From positions 17,306,534-17,370,533 of the forward strand of contig OX387193.1 in NCBI GenBank assembly GCA_947561395.2: 64,000 nucleotides of DNA. Reading direction: 5' to 3'. Below, piece after piece: positions 36,001 through 47,500 of this stretch (positions within the stretch are counted from its first letter, which is position 1; each line of letters begins with the position of its first letter). The notes below the pieces were generated by a model. The model was given only the letters and a program-made list of their open reading frames with translations, had not been told where the DNA came from and did no database searches. Origin of the DNA: Buxus sempervirens. Taxonomy: Eukaryota > Streptophyta > Magnoliopsida > Buxales > Buxaceae. Made by a program: the position numbers and the translations under genes.

Positions 36001-38538
36001 GGCCTCAGGCAGCTCACATGGATCCACACTAGGGCCGTCTGCCTTGCCCGAGCCAGAGAAGGGCCAAGAGAAGTGGAAGGCCCACATCTTAGCATGACTA
36101 GGCCTTTCATCATTCTCATGGACCTCATTAACCTGAATCAACTCAAACAAATTCGCAACAGCTTCAGTCAAGCTTAGACGTGGGCCTTCCACTTCTCTTG
36201 GCCCACCAGAAATTAGTCCATTCAAATGGGAAGAGCTCGCACAACCAATATCTCCACAACTAAAATTTTGTTTCGTAGGATCTACTCTGTCTGCTATAGG
36301 CCCTGCAAATTTTCTGTCCTACCTTGCATTTATGAATGTCAGATTTGTGAGCTTTCTCTTCACCAACTGCCCCAGTAGCAGATTTGTGCTATACATTGAC
36401 CTGGGGAGCATCTTCATGATTGCCAAGTGTGCCTTCATCTCCTACCTTCCCATTTGAACAATATACTGTCTCTTTGCTGGCGTCTGCAATTGTTGCCAGA
36501 ATCAGATTCATATATATTTCAAGCGTCTACTTCCATCCCAAATTATTATGCCTCTGGGTATTCTATTGGCCGTATTCTCCTTCACTTTAACCTCGACAAA
36601 TCTGTCAGCATGCAATAGTCCTACACGACACCCATCACCACTCCAACCATATCTACCATCTTCCCAAGTTTTAGGTGAGACATTATGCCAAAAACTCTGA
36701 TCCACCAACCGTTGAACACTCAAGCGTGACCAAGGTTTTTTAGACCGGGACCGGAGAACAGACGGGCTGTGTCCGGTCCCGGTACAAACTGTACCAGACC
36801 AGCCAGTCCCTGCTGATCCAAAAAAAACAAAAGAAATCGGCCTCCAGATTTCAGAAAATGCAAATCCAGCGTTAAAAAAAAAGGGTTTTTAAAAAAGCAA
36901 AAAACAACAAATGAATGGTTTGGCTCGGGCGGTCCAAGAGTTAGACCACCCGAGTTAGAACGGTACCGCCCAGTACCATTCCGATTTGGACCGCTCAAGT
37001 TCAATATACCCTTTAAAATGTTCTGTCCTGGACCAAGACAGAACAATCCCAATTCGGATTGGCCAGTCCGGAAAACCATGAGCATAACCACTCCCGAACC
37101 ACCATCAGTCCTCTTTACATCAGACGTTTGTTTTTAACCATCTAACAAAATGAGTTCTACTGAAGGTTCATTCCCTTCTCTAACGATTTTCCCTTTTACC
37201 ATTTGGAAATCCAGGCATTTCCTTTGGTGACCACCCCGAAAATCTACAACCCTCCCTGCCCCTTCCTCATGCCATATAGCATCATCTTCCATGTGGACAG
37301 AAATGTTTTCCTTTGCCAAGATTTATTTCCAAGGTTCTAGCATGAATCTCCATTTTCCCACCTGACTTTCCATAGAAATGATAACCAGACCTCCTTGTGA
37401 CATAGATACAATAAACACTTTCAACATTCTCCCCTTCTGTTCAATGGAATCTCCAATGAAAATGTTTTACTGTCATTTCATTTTCTTCAAATCAGTCCAA
37501 CCTCCTTTGGATAGTTTTGTGCTGGCTGTATCATTCCTAAAAACCATTCTACATCATTCTGGCAGAACTGCAACCAAGATGAAAACTTCCCATTACTCTC
37601 TGTTACTCTTAACACAATGCCATAGATCCCTTCAACACACTCAAAAACAAAGTGCTTCTTCTGTATGAAACTTATCGTCCTTCTCCTATACACTTGAACT
37701 GCCTTCTCTGTTCCTTTCTATGAGGCTGCCAGAAACCACCCTTCCTGTGAGGTGTTGCCTTTCATTATCTTCGTCTACTGGAAAATACCTAGTTAAAAAA
37801 GCAACATTTAGGAGAACATCCAGGTCCTTGGCTGCATGAAGATTTGGCCTGAAATGATGAAATTTCTCTCTTTAATCATTTAATAAGTAGAAAATATGCC
37901 CTCTTTGCATTCAAATTGGGGACTTGAACAGACAATTTTTAAAGGCTCATATCAGGAATATAGTGTTTGCCAAAACTGTTCTTAACAAGTTCTACAGGAA
38001 AGGGAGAGGAGGAAGTAGTTCTACGCCATTGTTTTTTTCTTACAATTAATGAAGAAAATATATGTAAGAGGTGAGAAGAGTGTACAAATCAACTCAACCG
38101 AGCAGAGCAGATAAATAAGAAAAAATTAGAAGACTATAAACTTCCTACCACCAAGAACCACTGACCCCATATCCATCCCAGAGACCATAGAACCTCTGAC
38201 TACCCTATACCGACTGCCTCATCAGTATGTGTGCCAACAAAGAGATCAGAACGACGAACACCAGATTTAGCCAAAGAATCAGCTACTTCATTCCTGATCT
38301 TAGCATGTGCTTGAATGAGAACTCAAGAAGAGAGCTAAAGATTTAGCCTGCCGCATCAAATATCTAAACTGCCAAGGACCCTGAAGCTCCTGATTCATCT
38401 ATTTGAATACTGACTACGAATCTCTCTCAACAATAAAATGATTAAACCCCACACTCCTCCCCTGGGATAGACCGGATAACAGCTAAGATCAGCTCTGCGT
38501 GAGTCCCACCCAACAACAACCCCCCACCTCCCCCCACC

Positions 38539-38575
<37 letters not shown>

Positions 38576-41500
38576 GGTTACGTACTGAGCTACCATCGAC
38601 ATTATCTTCAAGACCCCCATATCTAGGGTCATCCAATGCGTGCCCCTCCTGGTGATCAGAGGCGAGGAGCAAGATATGAGATTCCATTCTCATAAGATAT
38701 TCAAATCTGTGAATGCACAAAAACAATCTAATCCAGTAATCCATGAAACTGAGGCCGCCTTGAAAATTCATATTGCAAAAATAAGTGCTAAACGGATTCC
38801 TTGCTCCTATATAATTATAAACAACTAACAATATGGGACAAAGCCATCCACTTTCTTTTTTTTTTTAGAGAACATCAGGTGTTGACATTGGACCAAAGAG
38901 CAGTCCAAACAAAAGCCTAGATTTTTGGGAGATAGGTGGGAACCAAAGAAGTTTGGGATTGAAGGGTGCAGGAGGGCAAGAAGCATCTGATCTATGAGCA
39001 TAAAGAAAAACCTCACAAGAAAAATTATCAGACTAGTCAGAGCATCACAAACGATCAGGAATGGTTGGATCAATGGGTATACTCTTCAATTGAAGCAACA
39101 AGGAGCTCAACTCCCTCAGGTCAGCTTCTCGATGGTCTTTCCTGAAACGAAGATTCCAAGATAATTCGACAGGAATAGGAATAAGGACATCACTCACAAG
39201 AGCTTCTAGAAACAAAAACAAACGGAATAAACTAGGGTAAAGGGATGAAAGGGTTTCTTGACCCCACCACAAGTCCAGCCAAAAATAGAGTTCTCAAGCC
39301 AACACAAAAACACACCTAGGAATAAAAGAAAGGGGCTAACGAAATTACTTCCTTCCATGGGAAGGAAGCAAATAGCCTAGCCCTAACATCCACTTCCCAC
39401 ACAGTGCCAGCTGCTCCATACTTACATCTAATGATTTGGTGCCATAAATTTGTCCGTTCACTGCCATAACACCATAAATATTTGGCCAGTAAGGCCGAGT
39501 TTCAATCCACAAGGTGTCCAGCATCAAGACCTCCCATCTCCCTACTCCTACACACTAACCCCCATCAAGTGGTCCTTCTTATTTCATCCTCCCTCCCATA
39601 AGAAATCTCTCTAGATTTTTTCTACTGTGCCTTGACCACTGTAGATGGCATCCTAAACAAAGACGTGAAATAAATAGGAAGGTTGGGCAACACAGCTTTA
39701 ATAAGCGTGATTCTGCCCCCAAGAGAGATAATTCTTATTCCACACCGCCAACCTCCTATATATTCTCTCTATGACTAGGTACCAAAAGCCAATACTTCTA
39801 GATTAACCCCCTAACAGCAATCCAAGGTAATACAAAGGCCACTCACTAGCCCTGCAACCAAGGGAATAGGAAAATTCTAGAACTAACTCCTCGGAAACAT
39901 TGACTCCAGATAATGGACTTTCAGACCAATCAACCCTCAATCTTGGCACTATCTCAAAAAGTGGTGAACACATCTCACCCAATAAATCTTAGACATTATC
40001 TTATTGTGTAATTATGGAGGTGTTTGGGTATATTGTGGAAGTGTTCAGATATACTGTGGAATTATGGCCCTTATCTTATCTGGAACTCTCTTTCCAGTCG
40101 AACCTTGTATTTTCCAGTTCAAGGATCAGATAACTGGGAGAATGGAAAGGCAGCTCACTAAGTGGAAAAGGAATTATTTGTCCTTATGGAACCTTTATAC
40201 AATCAGTTCTAGCAAATATCCTAGAGTATTTTATGTCCCATTTCAGTTCCAACTATGGTAGCCAAATTGGTTGAAAGAGTTTAGAGGATTTCTTATGGGA
40301 AGGGGAAGGTTGTTTTTTTTTTTTTTATCAGTAAGCAAGGATGTTATATATAGTGATAAAACAAAATACAGGTAACAGAATGTGTACCAGGGAAAACACT
40401 TACCTACTGATCTAGCTTAGGACAGCCCTCTAGGACATGGATGGACACATACAACTTCAATCACATCTTTTTCCCTAGCTCATGAAAGCTATTACATAAC
40501 AGGAAATCCTCAATGAGTATGTTAGCTCCTACCGGTTGACCTGCCAACCAGCTGTGCATTGTCCTCAAAACAGCTCGCTCTAATGGGAAGGGGAAGGTTA
40601 TAAAAAAGATTCTTTTGTTGAAGTGGTCAGAAAAGTGCAAATAAGTATATAAATGAGTGATTAACATTGGCAACACATTTTTTTTCTGTTTTGATAGGTA
40701 AAAGAGGTAATGTATTAAAATAAGATTAGTACGTAGGGGAGGTGAACACGAAGTGTAACCTCCTAGAGATCTTATGACATAAAGGTCCAAGACGGATTAA
40801 GAGTTCAACAAAAAAAAACCTCCTACCCTAGTGATCTTCATAGTACTCAAGTTCCAAGAAAGAGTCAAATTCAAAAAAAAACCCTAGGGACATTTCAGAA
40901 AATTTTGGAAAAGCCAAGGCCCAACTGAATAAAAGATGTAAGGCTGCATGATACGATCTTTCTGCTGACTTCTCTTCCCCTCTGAAAATTCTGTGGTTCC
41001 TTTAACCCCTTAAAACCCACATGACTTTAGCGTTTAGAAACAGGAAGGATCATCCACCGTATATTATTAGCAAACTGGGCATGCATGACAATGGCTGGGA
41101 TGTTAATTTGTGAGCAAGGACTTCGGGGGTAGCCCATAGAAGAATTTCATAGCTCTCGGTCCATATTTCTACTTTCATGCTCATTTTGGTGCAAGTCTGA
41201 TGTCTCAATGTCTTTTTAGTCAGATTTGTTAGGGAGACTTCTTTGTTGTTGGATCAGTTTCTAGGTTTTTCCAGCTAGTTTGTAATCAATAGTCCAGGGT
41301 TTGCAAGGTCCTTCCTTGGTCAACTCAGGACTTTGTGTGGAACCTTCCCCTTAGAGTGGATTCAAGACGGGTGAGGTTAGGGGCCTTGTTTTGTTTCTTT
41401 TTGCACTCCAATACGTTGTTAACTTGTTATTGATGCTTCATATCCAAACAATCATATTTGGGTTCGACGTCATACTAGTGTCTTCTCTTGTTGTCCTTTT

Positions 41501-44500
41501 TCCTTCAGAATCATATTGATAAGGTGGATCACTTAGATTTAATCCCCTTTAGTCAGTTGTGAAAAATAGCTTTGCCCTCAATAACTAAGGCTTGCTTTTA
41601 GACCTTGCCAATAAACGCTATCAATATGCTCCCAAGGAGGAGGAAATTCATCATCATCTACCTCATGTTTGCTTGAGTGTCGTAGAGTGGCTATGACAGT
41701 TGGTGGTTTTTTCTTCACTTAATTGATGAAGGGTAGATGATGACTGCATCCTTAAGAATCTTTGTTCGTGCAACAGAGAATTCCTCGGCTAGAGTCAAGG
41801 GGTTGAATTTATTATGTAACATTAATAAAGGCACCACGTACATGAAGGTATTGGAACTGTCACTTGGTGTTTAAAGCTGTCAGAAAAAAAATGCCACTTT
41901 GCATAAAAATGCCAAAAGTTAGGTCTATTGCCAATCCAAACCTCTTGGACAATGCTTTTATGGGACATAGACCAGGTTAGAGAAGTACAACCAACCATTA
42001 GAAATGATATTTCCTCCTACAAATGAAGCAAGCCTAGCATCTACCTTAGAAAGGAGGACAGCCCATATTTCTCCTTCCTATATGCTGCCAGCTAATCACC
42101 CATACCAGCCAGCCTCTCCTTAATCCTGCAAACCTCCAAAACTGCCAGAAATTCAACAACTGGACTTTGCATCTTGCTATATTTTCTCTACCCTCCATAA
42201 GGAAAGTGAGAATCTGTGCCTAAAATTAGAAAGATACCAATTTCATCTTCAGAAGATATGGCTTCAGATACATTTGCAGCCTAATCTACAGCAGTTCTCG
42301 CCTTCATTCTGTATTGAAATCTGTTCTCGCATACCCCTGAAAGCCTCTTTTATCATCCTGAATTTTTTCTCACTCCCGACTTTAAGAGAGAGACCTCGAA
42401 TTCTAACCCATATCCTATCCTTTTCAAAAAACAGCCGCAACAATCAATACATAAAAGAATAAAATACTTGTTTACCAAAGAATCATGTCCACTTCTGAGA
42501 ATTCTGTTCGCTTACTTGAAAGAAAGGAACTCAAGTACAAAGTATGTTTTGAATGATTTTCTCAACTTGCGAATCCACGGGAATGTTGAGATTGATTTTC
42601 TCAACTAGTGAACCCACCGGAGTGCTCCAAATTTTCTTTGACCATTCACAGACTTCCATCAGCTTTGGAACTTCATATCAAAATTTACAAACAAGACAAA
42701 ACACCATTCTACAAAACTGATCTGCAGATTTAAAATCATCACATACAATGATGAAGTGCAGAGGGGCGTGATCAATTTTCAAGCTTCAACTCCCGAAACC
42801 AGCTTCAAAATTTAATTCGTTAGTATCATGACATTTCTTTTCCAGATCTCCCTGATTCTTAAATGCTAGACTATTCCTTCTTTCTATAACCAGCAAATTT
42901 CAGCTCTTTAATAGTCTCATCACAATTCCATGATTCAAAGACGGGTTGAATGCCCAGCCACCAATAGAAAGTCTCAAACATTAGCTTTCAATCATCAACA
43001 TCAAGTCCCTCAAGAAAGAAAATCGATGCTCTCTGGAAAACAGGTGATGCTCTCTGGAATTTAGGAAAACAGGTGATCTCAGATACATTCCTCCCCGGTT
43101 CTTCAGAATTACCATCGACAATGGACTACCTGAGGACCTTTTTAAGCCCAAGTCAGTACCCTTGCCACATGTTCACCACACCATCAATACACTCTACTAA
43201 CCACTCTTTTTTGTCTTCCTTCAGGGGAAGAGAGCTTGTAAAACCTCTGCATGCTTCTGTGATAGAGAAATTATCCCTTCCAAGAATATAAAGATGTTCT
43301 TGCCTATGTGCAGAAATATCCACTTAATTACCTTTAAAGAACCTCTAGTTACCTCCATACCCTCTGCTATGTAATGTGCTTTCTATCACCATCTGCAAAA
43401 GGCTGTGTCTATCCATACCTCATCAACTTCCAATCCAAAGTCACTCAAAGCTTTGTCATAGACTCAAGAAGAGAAGGAAAACTGATATAATAATAATTAC
43501 ATTAATGCAGTATGCTAGGATTAAACTATGACCTGCTTACATTGGTAATAAACATAACAAGGTCGATGAAACAGAGTCTGACATATTTCAATGTGATTTA
43601 TGATCATGAAGGATCAACAGCCATAGAACTACTACACATTCAAAATGGCATTAACGATAAGATATAACTCTGTTATACAAAGTAGTGATTTATGGGTGCA
43701 TATTATAGAAAGTAGTGATTTACGTAGTGATTTATGGGTATGTGTCACGGAGAGTCTTGTTATAGAAAGTAGTGATTTATGTAGTGATTTATGGGTGTGT
43801 GTCATGAAAAGTTTGAGAGATAGAATGTTTCCTTTCATGTACACTACTGAATGCTATATAGATGTATGGAAATCTTGAGGAGAATTCAATTGATTCTTCC
43901 TCTCTTCTCTCTATTTTCTCTCTCATTTACATGGTATCAGATCCATAACGATCTGGGGTTTCTGAAATAAAATTTTTTTCTTCTTCTTCTTCTTCTTCCT
44001 CCATCTTCTTTCTCTTTCGCCTGCTTCTTCCTCTTCTATTGTTTTTTATTTTACCTAATTACCGATATGTGATTGCCATTCTCATTGATTGAGATGCTGC
44101 TGTGGATCGTCGTTGATATTCTCGTTGATTGCTGTTCTCGTTGTTCTGTGCTGTCGCTATGAAGACGTGGCTTTGGTGTCGTGGCTTTGATGTTGTGTTG
44201 TGAAGTCGTTGATGTTTCTCTAGTCATTGTTTTGGGTTGTGAAGTTGTTGACGTTACTGATATGTCATTGTGAACTTGGTTGCTTTGAATATCTTTGGAT
44301 TTTGGATTTGTGATCTTGATTGCTGTGCAGCAGTGGAGTTGAAGTCGTTAGGTAACGGTTTTGTTACTTTCTCTTGTTCGTCTCTCTTATTTTGTTTGAC
44401 TTGGTTACTTTCTCTATGGAGACTAAATTTGAAGTTCCAAACCTGAATCTTTTCTCTGGTTTTAATTATCCAATGACTTTTGTGAAGTTGACTGTGAAGA

Positions 44501-47500
44501 ATTATGGTTTGTGGTTTCGCTTAGTTGAAATTTTTCTCACGGGTAAAGGTCTTGATTCTCATTTGACCTTCGATAAGGCTTCTGCATTTAACCCTCGTGC
44601 TAGTATGTGGAAACAAGATGATGCTCAAATTATGTCTCTTATGCTCAATAGCATTGAGCCCTCAATTAGTTGCACTTTGATCTATCTTCCAACAGCCAAA
44701 GCTATTTGGGATCGTCTCCACCAAATGTACTCTGGTTCAAGTAATCTTACCCGTCTTCATGAAGTTTGGAAACAGTTTCTTACGCTTGAGAAGAGTGATC
44801 TTAGTTTAGAAGATTATTATTCGAAGATGATGAGTGTTTGTGAAGAGCATAATTTGTATCAACCTCTATCATCTGATGTGGCTGCCATGACTAAACAACG
44901 CCAAGATATTGATGTTGTTCGTTTCTTGGTTCACTTACCTTCCGAGTATGAGCCACTTCAAGCTCAGATTTTGGGTGGTACTCAGCTTCCTTCTCTACCA
45001 GAGGTCTTTTCCCAACTCCAACGTGCCACCTTGTCTAAGAATGATCCCCCTTTGAAATCTGACCAACAAGAAGATAGATCAGTCTTTGATGCTTCCCATG
45101 GTGGTTCTTGTGATTCTACTAGATGGACTCGTCCACCGAATAATCGAGGTGGTCGTGCTAGCCATGGTTCTCGTGGTGGTCATGATACCCTTGGTGGAGG
45201 TTGTGTTGAGAGCCGTGAGACTAAGAAGTGCTCTCATTGTGGTCGTTCCAATCACACGGTGAATTTTTGTTGGGACTTACACGGTCGCCCTGTTAGCTCT
45301 GCTCATCATGTCTCCACTAATGATCCACACCCCCTAGCTCCTCTTCTATTGAGACTGAGATGATTTCTATTCCACGTGATGCATGTGCCAAGTTTCTGAG
45401 TCAACAGCAGGCGACCTCCACTTCCATAACTACCCTTGCTCAGTCAGGTACTTCACCTGCCTATCTTTATTCCTCCACTCCAGTTCCTTGAGTTATTGAT
45501 TCCAGCGCCTCTGGACATATGACTAGTTTGTCTAACTCTTTATCTAATTATATTCCTTGTCCTTCACCACAAAGTGTTACACTTGCTAATGGTTCCCCAG
45601 CTTCAGTAGCAGGTTTAGGAGTCCTCAATCTAACTTCTGATATCAATTTGTTGTCTGTTCTTCATATTCCTGATTTTCCTTTTAATTTACTTTCCATTAG
45701 CAAGCTTACCAAGACTCTCCAGTGTTCTGTAACTTTTTACCCCTCCTTGTGTATATTCTAGGATCTCAAGACGACGAGGATGATTGGTATGGGGCGTGAA
45801 GTTGGTGACCTGTACTATTTGGATATTGCATCTGTCTCTCCTCTTCAAGCTCTTCACTTTTCCTTATCTCCTTTCCAGTGGCACTATCGTCTTGGTCATC
45901 CATCTCTTTCCACCTTGAAGCGTCAAGTAATGAGTCTTACACATGTGTCGTCGTTAGATTGTGAAGTTTGTCAATTGAGTAAACATCATCGTGTGTCATT
46001 TCCACCTCAGTTTAATATTCGTGTGTCGAGCCCTTTTGAGTTAGTTCATTCTAATGTATAGGGACCCTTTCGAGTTGATTCTAATAACTATCACTACTTT
46101 GTTACCTTTGTTGATTATCATTCTCGTATGACTTGGTTATTTCTTAGGCAAAATCGATCTGAATTATTCTGTCTTTCAGTTGTTTCGAAATGAGATTAAA
46201 ACTTAATTTGGACAGCCAATTCCCATTTTGCGTTATGGTAATGCCAAAGAATATAACTCTGCTGCTTTCACACAATATCTTTCTTCTAAAGGTATTATTC
46301 ATCAAACCTCTTGCGCTCACACACCACAACAAAACAGTGTAGCTGAGCACAAGAACTGTCATTTACTATAGGTTGCTCGTGCTCTTATGTTTTAAATAAA
46401 TGTCTCGAAAAAATTTTGGGGTGATGCTGTCTTGACTACTTGTTACCTAATTAACCGCATGCCTTCCGTTGTTCTTGATAATGTCTCCCCTTATTCTGTC
46501 TTATTTCCACATTCTCAACCTTTTTCCCTTTCTCCTAAAATTTTTGGATGTGTCTGCTTTGTTCATAATCTTGGTCCCGGTTTTGACAAGTTTGATTCCC
46601 GCTCCTCCAAATGTATTTTTCTTGGATATTCTCATACTCAAAAAGGTTATCGTTGCTATAGTCCTACTCTTCGTCATTATTTCACTAGTGCTAATGTTAC
46701 ATTTTTTGAGTCTACCCCGTATTTATCTACTACCCTTTCCCTTCATGATTGTATATTTCCTCCTTCTGTCGCCTTACCGGCTCCGAGTCTTTCTTTTGAA
46801 GGGGATCATCCCCCTACCATTGAAGGTGGATCTGAGTTATTTCGTTCCCCAGTTCCATTGAAAGTGTATTCTCATCGTGCATAGCCATCTACTTCTGCAC
46901 CTCTACCATCTGAACCGACGCCTGTGGATCCTGGAGACTCTACTAGTTCCCAGTCATTACCTATTTCTCTTCGGAAAGGCACTCGTTATTGTGTTACTCG
47001 TCATCCTATCGGCAATCATGTCACATATCATAATTTGTCTCCATCTTTCTCATCTTTTACTTCTCTTCTCTCCAATACTTGTGTTCCTAAGACAGTACAG
47101 GAAGCCTTATCTGATACAGCCATACAGGATGGAGGACAGCCATGTAACTGGAGATGGCTACGTTGCATCAAAATGACACTTGGGATCTTGTTCCACTACC
47201 GAGGGGTAAGACACCAGTTGGTTGTCGATGGGTGTATACTGTGAAATACAACCCGGATGGCTCTGTTGAGCACCTAAAGGCCCACTTGGTGGCAAAGGGG
47301 TATACTTAAAGACTCATAGCATAGATTATGATGAAACATTCTCTCCGGTTGCCAAGATATCTTCAATGCGTATCTTTGATTTCTCTTGCTGCTAATTTTG
47401 TTTGGCCTTTATTTCAGATCGATGTTAAAAATGATTTCCTTCATGGTGATTTAATTGAGGAAGTGTATATGGAGCAAACACTTGGGTTTGTTGCTCAAGG

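Noticed and set aside
46469..47244. Alternative + strand frames in the Copia Pol region
   Set aside because: They overlap the recognisable Pol frame out of phase and have only hydrophobic low-complexity content.
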